64,000 nucleotides of DNA, taken from the NCBI GenBank assembly GCA_963920665.1, contig OY987266.1, positions 7,321,001 to 7,385,000 on the forward strand, written 5' to 3'. This DNA is from Straminergon stramineum. Its lineage: Eukaryota > Streptophyta > Bryopsida > Hypnales > Calliergonaceae. Made by a program: the position numbers and the translations under genes. The notes beneath the pieces were generated by a model. It was not told the DNA's origin. It ran no database searches and saw nothing but the letters and a program-made list of their open reading frames with translations. Shown piece after piece: positions 40,937 to 52,749 of this stretch (the first letter of the stretch is position 1; every line of letters begins with the position of its first letter).

Positions 40937-41759
40937 CTAGCTGATTCTGTCACACGAATCGGAGTGGAGAGCAGCACAGACGGGATCGTCTTCACTCTTG
41001 CCTTGAAAATTCAGGATGGCGTAGTAGATCTCCTTGTACACATCGTCGGGCGGCGGAACCGAAGACACCTGCACATGCGCAACAATTCCATTGAATTCTC
41101 TCGAAGATTTCTCTTTTGATTATGGCAGTTGCATTCAACATTGGTAAGGAATGTGATCGGTCGTGATCGGTCATGGTTTAGGATTACCTTCACCACAAGG
41201 CCGGGCTGCAGGTTGTCGTAGAATTGTACTACAGGGAGTGACTCACGCAGGAACGTATCGAAGCGCTTCAGAATGGTGGCCCTGTTGTCGTCGCTGCGTC
41301 CGCTTGTCTCGCCTCGCTTCAGCAACCTCTTCTCCATCTCCTCTTTCGGGCACTCCAGAAACACCACGAGCCGGGGCCTCCCGACCTGGCGCTCATCACG
41401 CGTCATTCCTCAGATTCATTTTTTCATGAAAAAATTTGGTTAGTCAGTGGAATCATCCGCTGCCGCTGAGTGCGTTACCTTCGTCTCGAATATATGCGCT
41501 TGTTCAACGGCGCGCGGAAATCCATCGATGAGGTATCCTTTGGCTGTTCTCTTGCCCTCCTTCATGGCTTGCTTAATGAGCTTCAGAGTCACCTCTACGG
41601 GAACCAATTTCCCGTCCTTCATCAATTTCTCGCACTCGCGTCCGATCTCGGTCCCTTTCTTGACCTCGTCGCGCAGCAAGTCGCCGGCGGAGAGGTGCAA
41701 GTACCCGAAGTCTCGCACGATTCGGTCGCACTGCGTTCCTTTCCCCGATCCCGGGCCAC
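40937..41759 (-). CDS. UMP-CMP kinase / adenylate kinase family protein (first exon not resolved)
   Basis: Three exons are clear: 41479-41759, 41188-41385 and 40937-41068, together 203 codons to the stop. The P-loop [11 protein letters not shown] begins the first one. It is followed by the NMP-binding region ([11 protein letters not shown]), the strand-loop LIDGFPR, then [20 protein letters not shown] and a short LID (SGRSDDN) typical of UMP-CMP kinases. These enzymes move phosphate from ATP to UMP or CMP (or AMP) in nucleotide synthesis. The protein start must lie upstream in an exon ending in phase 1. A candidate ends at the donor near 42257 (CCCTG/GTGAGT), but its sequence does not give the usual hydrophobic strand before the P-loop. 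The C-terminus is about 20 residues longer than I would expect. The family call is firm. Confidence 0.85.
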
Positions 41760-41782
41760 CTACAGACACTCACGGAAGATCG

Positions 41783-41923
41783 ATTAGGGCTTTAAGCAAT
41801 CTGAGGGAGATTGAATTATCTCTAGTTCGATTACGGTTTCAATCAAGCTGAGAAAGATTGAATTCTCTCTAGTTCGATTAGGGCTTCAAAGCGGAGCTGA
41901 GAGATGGAATTTTCTGTAGGCGC
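41783..41923. repeat. 47-bp tandem repeat, three diverged units
   Basis: Each unit begins 'cgattagggctt' or a close variant and contains a 'gctgag(a/g)gagattgaatt'-like core. It lies immediately upstream of the exon that carries the P-loop, so within the presumed first intron or 5' leader of the nucleotide kinase gene. Confidence 0.7.
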
Positions 41924-41924
41924 G

Positions 41925-43570
41925 AAGTGTTACACACCTAAGACGAAGATGATGGGCCTGCTTTTTGGATGGCGATGGTTGTGGTGGCATATTTTCTTGT
42001 GTCCCATTGGGATTGACGACTCGTTCACGATGTGGACGCCGCAAGCAATCCAGACGAAGTACTGTGCTCACTCACGTCGCCAGACCTCCACCAACCTTTA
42101 CCACATGAGATTCACATTAAATTTTGCCGCTGATTGTTATGAAACGTGAGCTCGCACACTCTAACCATGGACGCTCATGGAATTCACCACTGCGGCAGCA
42201 TTTGTATTGCTTCACATGAGAGCTGCTATCAAGCTCCGTGCTGGATACTCACCAGGGCAAGGAAAGGGTACAACTTCATGTCCACCGCTCCATCGACCAC
42301 CGCATGCTCGTTCTTCTGCTTTGCAAAATGAACTGCAATTCGTCGTGATTTGATCACATTTCAGTTCAATTGAACGTTTGATTTGGAATGGCGAGCTTGA
42401 TGCCGTAGATTCAAACTTGTGCTATTATACCTGCAGCGCTCAGCTTTATGAATCCGACTCTGCGGCACGGCCTGTGGTGAGCTACAGCAGCTTCGATTGC
42501 ATTGCATTGCATTGCCTGTCTTTTGGCCTCAATGGATGTGACTTTTCACAGCCCAGAGTTGTAGTGCTTATAGCTATAGAAAATTCGATGTTGCTTGAAA
42601 TCCTCCGTGTGTTTTCAAAAGTCACCAGAGAAAGGAAGATGTGTCGTGGGAAGATATTCCATCTTCTACCAAGCAAGCAGGGCCGCTTGCAAATCAACAG
42701 CATTGAGGGTTAGGGTTTTACAGTTCCAATTGATAGCAGAGAAGAAACGATTGTTTTGGCAATCTCGTCATGCTCATAGAAACGGCATTAGGGCTGTCTG
42801 AGTTACCGAAGCAGGCAATTACATAATTGTGTTCCAAGACCTTTTGAAAAGTAGTGTGGTGCCCAAATTGAGAACAATCCTGTAGATTGCAGATGCAGGA
42901 ATCCGATTTTATGCCTGCCTTAGGTTCAGGTTTTCTTCTTCGAGAGCATGCTGTTTGTCTCATACATGATACATATTCTCATTTTTTATCGTGGCTTTAC
43001 CTCATTTTTCATGCTTCTGCAGGATTTTCTTTTTCGGGCATTAAATTCGTACCCAAACGAAACCAATAACTTAGTTCAGTTGTATCAAATGGAAGCATTC
43101 GGGACACACCAAAGATCAGTGAGCGCATTCGATTCAGAAGGTAAAACTCTTAACCTCTACACTGATTTTTCTTTATGATTAGTCCATGCAACACTAAGTT
43201 GTCAAAGTCACTAGTTTTAAATTAGTACACACTGGCTGCTCTAAATTCAGTCTGATCGGAAAGAATTCAAGAATTTTAGAATATAGACATGTAAAAGTGA
43301 AGTGCAGGGTACATGCTGTGTGAAAATTTGTGTAGTGTGGAGTCGGTCCTTTGTTCGAGCTTTGGAGAGTTGATGCTTTGCACCACGCTGGTAGAGTCTC
43401 AACCACGTAATGAAACTTTAGAGAGGAATTTGGGGATCATGGCAGCATAGTCGGCATGTGAAGGAGGATCATAGATTTTATATAATGCAATCGAGCATTC
43501 GACGCATACGCAAGTAATATACCCTTCCTCAAATTACACTGAGTGCTGCTCTTGTCAAAGAAGCACAACT
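41925..43570. other. Presumed 5' region of the nucleotide kinase gene and intergenic DNA
   Basis: The missing first exon of the kinase probably lies here on the minus strand. The best donor seen is at about 42257, but no convincing start codon could be tied to it. Otherwise there are only short unrecognised frames. Confidence 0.35.
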
Positions 43571-43574
43571 CTCA

Positions 43575-43850
43575 TGATGGAAGGTGGGCACCTCCAAAAC
43601 CGCCACTTTTTGCTACTGTGTGTCTAGTTACTATTATTAGACTGATTAAATTTTCATATTTTCTTGTTGGAAACCGTATGCAAATGTTATGAAGATTGAA
43701 GTATTTTTTGGTAGAGGTTCTAAAATTGTTAACTTTCTTTCACATAGGTACGTATTGATTTTGGAGATGTTCAAAGAAAGTGATGATGGTGGTTTTTGGA
43801 TCAGTGGCACATTTTAGGGTGCTTACCGCCTACCTAAATCCCATCATTTT
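43575..43850 (-). repeat. Dispersed repeat family R1, copy 4
   Basis: The reverse strand aligns with 8620-8950: 'aaccaccatcat' then 'ttttagaacctctacc', 'aacaagaaaatatg', 'aatagtaactagacacac' and 'gcggttttggaggtgccc'. Together with copy 2 it defines the length of the family. Confidence 0.65.
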
Positions 43851-43854
43851 AGGA

Positions 43855-45035
43855 CAACATTGATTTATCCTCTTGATGAGAATTCAAAATTAGTGTTAGT
43901 AAGGAAGAAATTGTGGAAATTTCTACAATGTATGACTTGTTTTTAACTTGCACTAAATTATATCCCTTACATGTAGTGTAAGCTTGGTTAATTAGTTTAT
44001 CACACTCTAATAGGATAAATCAATGTACCCATCATGTGTATTAGGTAGAATTATCCAACAAGTATTGGAACAAGATGTATGTTGCCCTTCAACCATCACT
44101 TTGCAATAAATTTTACATAGTTGTGTGCCCTTGGTGAATAGTTCGAGTCTTTATTCAAAGATGTACATAAATGAGGTTCTATGCTATTTTTAAGTCTTTG
44201 AATATTTGGATTTCAAACAGTTCTCTCTTAAATTCTCCTTACAAAAAAACTTATTTTTGGAAAATTTATGATTGCCTAAGAGAAAAACCTAACCTCTAAT
44301 CATAATTTTGACTCTTTCTAATATATGCGCTTTTGATTGTCACTCATACACAATTGATCAAAAATTGATTAGAATTTGGATAGATGAAGGAATAAATAAT
44401 CTAGTTTATTAGCAATTAGAAGAAAAGGCATGCCTAATTAAATTAGAAGAAGAGCCCATTGTCCCTAATCAAACAAAGAGATATTTACTTCAATCTAAAG
44501 CATATCATAGTTAGTAAAAAACCCAATTAATTCATAGTAGAATTTCCCATAAATCACAAAAATGTTTATACTGAAAAAGAATACAACATGCATCATTCTA
44601 AGTAGTGTTCATCTCCATCATGTTACATATTCAATGACTTCTTTCAATGACTTCTTGAAGATTCACCAAAGCCTTCTTTTGTTGTTCGTTCATGTTCGAG
44701 TTCTTTCAATTCTTTTCTTTTTTTAATGGATGAACTTGGTCCCTTCCGAATGATTGTGAATGATTCTATTCATTATTTATTATTTATTACCCCCATCCAC
44801 TTTAGGGTGCATGTCGCTCAACTACCAAAGGAAAATAAATAAATGGCTGAGTGCTACTCCCTTATCCCATTCCTTCCCTTCCATTGGAGGGACTGGAATT
44901 GGGTCAGCATGTGATTGGGCCACGTGCAATCAGACTCGGTCTTTGAGATTGGTTCAAGCTCATCAAATTGGAACAGTTTGCTCAAACTTATTACCATTTC
45001 CTGGGTATGGCTGGCATCCCCTTATATTTTGATAG
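43855..45035. other. AT-rich intergenic DNA, nothing recognised
   Basis: No coding or repeat structure could be assigned. The last 170 bases before element C are less AT-rich. Confidence 0.35.
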
Positions 45036-45037
45036 TT

Positions 45038-45418
45038 TTAACCCATAAACACCGATGCGGACATTTTTCGTCCGATGAATAACAAGAAAGTAATCTGTAG
45101 GAAGTAGGAATGCAGTTTTTCAACAGTTGTTTTTTTAACACAATTGTGGAGACGTGCTGCATCTTGGAGGGCCAAAAATACTGTCATTCGGATGCATTCA
45201 TAATTTTAGGGAGCATAGACATGGAGGACAGAACACGGAAATACCCGTGCACGGTGTTAGGTCGTAGGCTGCCCTCCTACAATTTTCATGAGGGCAACGA
45301 GAGTTCCCCTTTCTTTGGTACTGTTCATGAACGTGTTTCTCTCCCACGGTCAGTGCACAATGAACAGTACTCAACCCGCCTTTTCCCCACGGGGACCAGT
45401 CCGTCGTTTAGGGGTTAA
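45038..45418. mobile_element. TTAA-flanked element C
   Basis: TTAA lies at 45038-45041 and 45415-45418. The 373-bp body begins CCCATAAACACC and its right end read backwards is CCCCTAAACGAC (9 of 12 equal). Inside, near 45320-45370, a hairpin is formed by GTACTGTTCAT and its inverse ATGAACAGTAC. It is not homologous inside to elements A or B. No protein is encoded. Confidence 0.6.
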
Positions 45419-45460
45419 TTGGTGTATCTCCAATGAATGTGAGGAGGCTTTCATTGACAA

Positions 45461-45830
45461 TTAATCCCTAGGAGACCCGAGGCATATTTCAAGGCACATT
45501 TTGTGCATAAATTGTCAAAAACTACCACTTTTTAGGGTTATGAGAAAAAAATAGAAAGAAAAAGACTTTTTTGAAAATTAGGAGTACAAGTTTGTACAAA
45601 CTACTATAGGAATGTGTAGAAAAAATTTCAGGAACTTTGATTGCACAGATTGAAAGATTATAATGTTTGAAGTTAAAAAAATCATCAATGTTTTTTTCAA
45701 CAAGGCCCAACGAGACAAACAGACTTTTGCACTACTTATGGTTTTGTTTTTGACATTTTCATCCTACATCATGTTAGTTTACATATGTGCCAAATTTCAA
45801 AAGTAGAAGAGGAGTTTTCAACATGCTATC
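45461..45830. mobile_element. Partial TTAA-type element (relative of A/B), left end only
   Basis: TTAA at 45461-45464 is followed by TCCCTAGGAGACC and by an interior similar to elements A and B, including 'aatttcaggaactttgattg' and 'cacagattg'. The right terminus was not found, so the copy is truncated or too decayed. Confidence 0.45.
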
Positions 45831-45839
45831 CAAAGTTGC

Positions 45840-47030
45840 CTATATTGCCTAAGAAGTTCAATGCCCTTGTATGTGTACTAGTCCTATTCATGTTGACAAA
45901 TCATCAAATAAATCATTGATAAGAATATTCTTTCCTAATGTATATTTAAAACCATATGCAAGTTCATTTTATGATACACATTAATAAGACAAATTAGTGT
46001 AGCTATTTTAGGCATATCCAAATCTTCCCTTTTTCAATTGCATCCCCTATCTACCTTTATTATGATAAGGGTAATGTGAGATTTGACAATAGCTGTTACA
46101 ATTGAATATGTTCATCTATTAAATAGTTTATTCAAAATGATAATCACCAGCAAATTACTAATCCATATTTCAAATAAAATATTATTTCAATTAAAAATCA
46201 AAAGAAAATTTGAATTATACTAATGAGTAATTAAGTAGTAACATTAAATTTCAAGTATTGATTTGACTCAAATTTCTTCCAAAGATAATGTTTAAGATTT
46301 TTGGCCTCCCATATAATATATATCCATAGATTGGGGAAGCAATTATGAATGGATGTTATTGGATAGGTTTACCTAATATGTACTTAAGGCATCTATATCC
46401 AAAGTTGCAAGTAATCCTATGAGCATGGTTCCTTGTCATTAAATTGCTTAGTTTCTATTGGGTCTCCTCCATATTTTCTTAGCAAGTAACTTTTGAACAC
46501 TAGATGAATAGATTATAAACCTTCAAATTGTTTACTATAGAAACATCCCAAATCTACCCTAAACTTTTACGTTTAATAATTGTACATTTTAAGCAAAAAT
46601 TCATAGGATTAATTTTATAGAGTCAAGTAGTTGAAATTAATACCCTAGTAAATGTACATGATCGCATGCAAAAAACTAAAAAAATTGCAATAAATAAAAT
46701 TGAGCGTATTAAGACACCATGGCGCTAGAAAAGAATGAAAACAACCCAAAATGGATTGCTTGGGCAATATAGGGGTAAGGATATGGCTCCAATTGGAATT
46801 AAAATTAAGCTCCAAAAACAAAGTTTATCTATAAAATTACCATTGTCTACTACGATACAAATTGAAACCTCACCTTGCAATCTTTCTAAACTTTCAGTTC
46901 CTTTTTTCCTTGTACTTTCAACATGCCATTTGGTTTGAATAATTTCAATAATTTGCTCAAGACATATGATCCTTGTAACTTCAACTACTTGACTTCCAAA
47001 GGCCTCCTTTATCATTTAATGCCTAAATCT
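45840..47030. other. AT-rich intergenic DNA, nothing recognised
   Basis: Only short frames without domains; very AT-rich near 46100-46700. Confidence 0.35.
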
Positions 47031-47037
47031 TTTTGAG

Positions 47038-47400
47038 TTATTGCATAAGTTTACTTATAATACATCTATTATCTCTTTCACGACATTGGTGAAGTTTTTT
47101 GTCTAATGGATGACAAAGAATCTTCCTATGTAGGATAGAAGTGTAATTGTTCATCCTAGGAATTTTGTGCAAAAAGGAGAGATCTTGCACAATAGTTTGA
47201 CATGCAATGAGTATTTTTGTTTTTTTTAAAGAAGACATCATACAATTCCAAAAGGGTTCATCCTTGAAATTTTGTGCAAAAAGGAGATCTTGCACTGTAG
47301 TTTGAAGTCCAAAGAGTATTTTCGTTTTTTTAAAAGTAGATGATGTCACACAGTTCTAAGAGGAATGATTTCCACGGTCCCCAGTTCCTCCTTTACGGGT
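47038..47400 (-). repeat. Relative of element K with a tandemly duplicated core
   Basis: The reverse strand matches element K (26917-27145). A core of about 115 bp is present twice in tandem (about 47150-47260 and 47265-47378). Each copy carries 'tttgtgcaaaaaggag', 'gatcttgcac', 'agtttga' and 'gagtattt(t/c)'. The outer end reads TTTACGGGTTAT, close to the TTAA-type terminus. Confidence 0.6.
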
Positions 47401-47404
47401 TATC

Positions 47405-48440
47405 AAGTACATTGTTTTCTTCAATTTCATCCTATAGGTCTTAATTGCAGGTTTCCTCATAAAGATTATAACATTACTTTAGAGTCATCATATAAGGTGG
47501 CCATGGTCTCATTTCCATTTCAAGCAATACGAACTTGATTTACACCAAATATCAAGCAAACAAGTATAAGTCCGTCAGGGACTGAAAGGAAGCTACAACA
47601 AACGAGGAAAAAGTCTACACTCAACCTTCTGGGAAAAATGCCACAGAAGTGCACAGCTTGACATGGAATCAGATTTGTTACGTAACAGACTCTCAGGATA
47701 TACTGGGATTTGGCAGTTATTGAGTTTGCAATTAGATGATTGTCTGTAAGTTAAAAATGTACGCCACGAGTTCGTAGTGGACTATTGAGCATTCGGTACA
47801 ACAGTAGATACTTTATTCACTTAAAAAAAACAATCTCCAATGATGAACAAAATCCAACGAGACAAACCTGGCATTGATGCGTTGCGCAGAATCAAAACAA
47901 AGTTCCACAAAAGAATCAGAACAGCTATCAAAAGACCGGGTCATTCACAACATGTGCGCACACAATGTTCTACAATTTAAGGCAACTGCCAATTTTATTT
48001 CAAAAGACTCACACAAAAGTGGTTAGCAAATTGCCAACAACACTTTTTCCCAGTTGTTTGTATAAACAACCCTCCCAACTGAGATGTGTCATTCAGACCT
48101 CGGCCTGCAAGAAGCGCTAAAAGCTCCACCAGACCTTCGGATCCTCAAGACTTTTTCACATCTATGAACATTCTTCCTCGTGCATACGGAGAAGAGTTAC
48201 AATCAAAAGCTACTTCTGTAAACTCCAAAACAACGCTGTCTCGAGAGGAAGTCTCAAAAGACGAGGAACACCAAAAACCACAAGATTCAAGCCTCAAGGA
48301 TGAATGTAAAAGCTGCAACCCGCAACCGTTTATTCTAACCGCGCTATATACAGAAATATTCTGGGAGAAGATTGATATCTTCTGGAGTTTCGAGGGTCAA
48401 GACTCCAAAATGTAGAGACCAACTCCAAACGCCTTCAGAC
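47405..48440. other. Intergenic and probable 3' untranslated region of NBR1
   Basis: The last several hundred bases before 48441 are less AT-rich and may be transcribed as the NBR1 3' region. No separate gene was recognised. Confidence 0.35.
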
Positions 48441-51431
48441 TTAAATCTGTTCCTTGCCCTTGGGATCCTTGTACATCTGGACAAGCTCCTTGACAACACG
48501 TTTCACGCTACCATTGTTCTTGAACATGAGGCGACGGTTCATGTCAGTGTCGTAAAATCCCTGCATTAAATAACACCAATATGGATGAGAAAATTGTTCC
48601 TTGCCAACATCGAGGGATAATCATAAAAAGATACGGAGAAAGCTCACGGGGTTAAAATTAATGTGTTCTAGTCGTACCATTTCCTCTAGCTCTTCAAGCA
48701 TGGGATCCCACTCAGCTGCCATAACCAGATCATCCACAGTGCGCTGCACATCGTACTCATTCTTCTTGAGCAATTCCTGGTTCAAGTCTCTCTGCTTAAA
48801 ACCCATCGATTCGAGAGCTCTCAATATCATCTCCACAGAGTCCAGCTGGGCCGCTTTCCTAAATTCCTCCTTGTCGGAATCGGCTGCTGCTTCATCGTCC
48901 ACTATTACAGCCGCTTGCGGAGCAGCAGTATCCTCAGCTTGTTCCGGAGAAACCACCGGAATTTCAGTAACAGTCGGCATGTTCACCATGGAGAAGTTCC
49001 CAAGTTCACTGTTCTCCACAGCCGTGCTCTCCTCCTGCGTTTTTCCAGCATCAACGACAACGGCATCCAGAGAAAGAGCTTCCATGTTGATCTCTGGGTA
49101 CTGCACCGATTCAGTTTCCTTCGCAGCTGGTTCCGGGTCTACAATGTTGACATCGGCAGCAGGGAATGGATCTGCAACCTGCTGCTGCACGGTCGTGTCA
49201 TCCTCCATCGGCTGAGGTACAATCGTCACTGGTGCTCTTACGCCATCCTCGGCCTCCTGCTCCGGCATTTCAACATCCTCTTGGGTAGATGCCAATAAAG
49301 ACTCCATCATTTGTGGGGATTGTTCATCGCTGGGAACAACCTGAATTAAGACCCAAACGCGGTGACCAAACTTCTGACCAGAGGGTGATACCAAACGCCA
49401 GTGTGAAACATAGCGCCCTGGCTTCTCAGGAGCTACAAGATCAACAGAAACCTCTGCTTCGGAATCCGGGTTCAAACCTTCTTCAGGCAATTCAAGAGTA
49501 ACAGCTAGGGTAGATCCCAACTCGTCACCTCCAACATGGATCAGCTGAGTCGACTTGGGCCACGCACAAGTGCCACTGTTGCGCAGTCGCCAGATTTTGG
49601 TGAATGCAGCTCCGGGTGCAAATTCCGTTCCGTCAAAAATGGTCACGTCTTGCACAAACCGAGCATCCAACTTCCCCAAAGCAGTCACACCAGCACCCGC
49701 CCCACAACGAGAATCGTTCTTCCCAGCGTAAGGACCATGAAACCCGTGGGGACCATGAAACCCGTGAGGCCCATGAGGGCCGTGAGGGCCATGCATGTGG
49801 GGGCCGCGCATGCCATAAGACGGCCTTCCATTGTAGTAAGAAGACATAGCAGGGCACCTCATACGTCCACCTGAAAACTGCGAATTGAAGTGACGAGGGC
49901 GCCAGAGTGGCCTCTCGATTTTCGTGTAATCGTCCATCGATCCAGATTTTTGGAAACAGTTCTCGCACAGATCATAATCGTGCTTCCTGCAAAAAAGAAG
50001 AACTTCGTTACTAATCATCCTTAATACATATCACTTGAATAAAGCTTCCATTAAACATTATGTAATCAAAGAATATGAAAAAAAATACTGTCTCAATCGT
50101 TCCATAGTAAGGCAACAAACGCGAAAGATTCGAAAGCGCTTACTTGTTAGATTTGTAACGAATACCAACAATAGGTACCATGTGGCACACATCACACTGA
50201 ACACCTCGATGCTGTACTGGATCCTTGGACTCGTCGGAAGCCATAGGAGTGGCCTGTTCCGGAGCAGCAGCAGGAGCAGAAGATTCGGAGGCACCCCAGT
50301 GGAATGGTGGAAGTGAGAAGGGCGGAAAGGGAGTAAACTCCGGAAACGCCGTAAGGGCAGGAGAAATTGATTGACAGTTTCCCGGAAACGGGAAAGGCAT
50401 AGAGTGAACAGGAGGTTGGTGGTGACCAGATGCAACCTGTTCCTCCCTCTGTGCATTTGGCAGAGAAGAAGTTTCTCCTGCTTGGGCAGAAGAAGCCAAT
50501 TTCATAATCGCTTCCTTCACTTCAGACATCATCATTGCCGGAGTTCCCTTGATCAGAGGCTCACACGCCTGCAGGAACTGTTGCGCTGTATCCTGCGACA
50601 TCTTTAAACTGTTACCGACGATTTTCCTCAGGTCAGACAGGTCCGGCTGAGTCGAATTCCGGTCGCCAGCTTTCTGCCCATGTCCATGTCCATGTCCATG
50701 TCCGTGTCCGTGTCCGTGTCCGTGTCCGTGACCCCACCGACCACCGTGACGGCCATGATGTGCGGGACGTTGTGGCTCTTGCTCCACCACTGTCACCGCC
50801 AACCGAAGAGGATTGATGCCCTGGAAAACCAAAGCGTCATGGAGATCATTATCGCCGGCCATAGTCACGACATCGTTCTCCTTGTCGGTGTAGGTAATAA
50901 CCAGGTCGGATGTTGCAGAAATCTTAAAAGCTTGACGGATGGTGTCCTCAAGCTGGCTAAAGGTCATGTCGGGTCCGTTGCCGAGCAGGGACGCCTCCAC
51001 ATTAACACGGCGCAGGACATCGCCGTACTTGATCTGGCAGCACAATTAACCAAAAATAATCGTTAGCATCAGGTTCCCCCAAATCACAGAAAAAGCTCCA
51101 ACTTCCACATTTCCAGCACATGTTCCTCCTGACAAGCAGTGCGATATATCCGAAGCCATATAAAACCCAAACACACCAAACAACAACCAGACAAGAAACT
51201 TCACTCAACTACACACAATAATCCAAAATTCGCTATTAACCTCGCTTATTCAAGCAATAATTCTCCAATAAAGCATAATTCGTCACGCCTTAAGAATCCT
51301 CACAATGAACGCACACAATTACCCTAACTCGAGCTGATTGCATACAATTGAACCTCACACACACCTCTTCCAAACTTTCAAGAAACCCCAAAACAACAAC
51401 CAAAACTCACCTTAAGTACGTAGGCCGCCAT
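48441..51431 (-). CDS. NBR1: Selective autophagy cargo receptor NBR1
   Basis: Four exons in order are 51411-51431, 50144-51033, 48678-49986 and 48441-48560. They give exactly 779 aa. PB1 domain about 8-93; a His-Gly run about 109-128; ZZ zinc finger spanning exons 2 and 3 about 275-330 (CDVC and CENC pairs); a second Gly-Pro-His repeat about 365-390; FW (NBR1) domain about 407-522 with SGTCAWP and the closing GHRVWVLIQV; acidic linker; UBA1 about 684-727; UBA2 about 741-775. This is the land-plant NBR1 layout. The protein self-assembles through PB1, binds ubiquitin with its UBA domains and links cargo to ATG8 on the phagophore. The donor after ATG at 48678 was chosen because it joins EELEEM directly to GFYDTD, as the family requires; reading on to a later donor would add ten foreign residues. 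The usual ATG8-binding WxxI is WDPM here (730-733). Confidence 0.92.
50681..50736 (-). repeat. In-frame hexanucleotide repeat encoding His-Gly
   Basis: Hexamers reading ggacat or ggacac on the minus strand are repeated about nine times in frame and encode a His-Gly run between the PB1 and ZZ parts of NBR1. The two hexamer variants are grouped in blocks, which indicates expansion by slippage. Confidence 0.85.
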
Positions 51432-52478
51432 GGCGCCTGAAAATTTCTCCTTAAAAGTTAACAAACGTCGTAGTAGCTACCACAAACGCCACGAAAATAT
51501 TCCTCCAAACTTCGAAATCCGCCTCGCAACCAAAATTCACACGCCAATTCCGCAATCAACCGGTCGCTCCACGTTCCAGTAATCCGAGGAAACACAACGC
51601 CAACACGCAGAACTCGCACAACAACCGAATTGTAGGCTCCAACGCTCCAATTATCGGCTAAAAGGCTAAATTAGGGACAGAAAACGCCCGTGGAAACGAA
51701 GACACCGCTTCAATTGCCACACACGACCCGGCCGCGAACAAATCGCAACCAAAAAAGAAAGGAAAAAAGAACTACAGCAACGCCTATGCAAAGGCGCTCT
51801 GGATTGATTGATCGATCTCTACTGTAAATAGTGCACAGAGAAGACGCGGCTTCAATTGCACGAAAACTAACGGCAACAACTTCAACAACAAAGAGTGTAA
51901 GTGCGTTCCTGTGATCCGCACAAATTGCAAAGGGAAAAAGGAGAAGGTGGAAATGAAGGGCGATGAGGCTTGTTCTTTATAGTGATGACGCCAAAGCCAT
52001 AGCCGAACTCTTTTTCCAGACGTGCCGTCCACTCCAGGCTTGCCAGGCCACCGACCCCGTCGTTTCCGAGGCAAGGGGCCGTCCGTCCGTCTGGAAAGTT
52101 CCACCGCTCGTTGGACGCCGTTCGAAGGCGGTGTGGAGTGAGGGGCACGGCGGGGTGGCGACCGGTGGTCGGAGGAGGGTCGGGGGAAGACACTTCTGTT
52201 GCTATTATTTATTTATTTTAGTTTTAGTAGAGGAGAACTGTCAGTGGGAGGCAGTGATTGGATGGGGGCAGTTGTGGCTTTGGATCATACGGAGTGTTTC
52301 CATACGGACGCTAGCACTCACTAAGCTTACATGCGGACACTAACCTAGTACTCACTATTCACTAGTAGAAAGCTGGTCCTTGAGTCAGAGTGAGAGCACC
52401 AGAGCATAGTGTTAGAGGCCCATATGGGTGTTAAGCTTTGGTGTTCTAAGATCAACTTTCTACTACTGCCTCTAACTT
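51432..52478. other. Promoter side of NBR1, GC-richer; no further gene
   Basis: The DNA from 51432 to about 52200 is clearly GC-richer than the flanks and probably holds the NBR1 promoter and 5' leader. Frames of about 100-126 aa on both strands show no domain. Confidence 0.4.
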
Positions 52479-52747
52479 TTAACCCCTGTGCGTCAGAGGG
52501 GACGTTTTTTGGATGCAGAAAAAATAGGATTTGTGAAATATCAAGTTCATCAAGTATTATAATCTCGAAATCCGCATGGTGGATTCTCTTATAAATTGTA
52601 GATTCGTACTCACTAGTAAGCTAGCTTCAAATCTCAACCATGAAAAATTCAATAATTGAATAGTTCTTAAATTATTTTGGATTTTCTAGATCCATCAAAA
52701 AAAAGCTCCTCATTCATGTTGTTCTCTTTGTGACACTCAGGGGTTAA
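52479..52747. mobile_element. TTAA-flanked element D
   Basis: TTAA lies at 52479-52482 and 52744-52747. The 261-bp body begins CCCCTGTGCGTCA and its right end read backwards is CCCCTGAGTGTCA (11 of 13 equal). This is the cleanest single example of the TTAA plus CCCC arrangement in the window. The interior is AT-rich and non-coding. Confidence 0.7.
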
Positions 52748-52749
52748 GT

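Noticed and set aside
48660..48677. Later splice donor extending NBR1 exon 3 to NFNP
   Set aside because: It would insert ten residues between EELEEM and the UBA2 start GFYDTD, whereas the earlier donor restores the family's usual junction in phase.
48601..49215. 204-aa serine-rich plus-strand frame
   Set aside because: Antisense of the acidic NBR1 linker and UBA-coding exon.
50680..51066. Plus-strand frame with Met-Ser / Val-Ser repeats
   Set aside because: It is the antisense shadow of the NBR1 His-Gly repeat.
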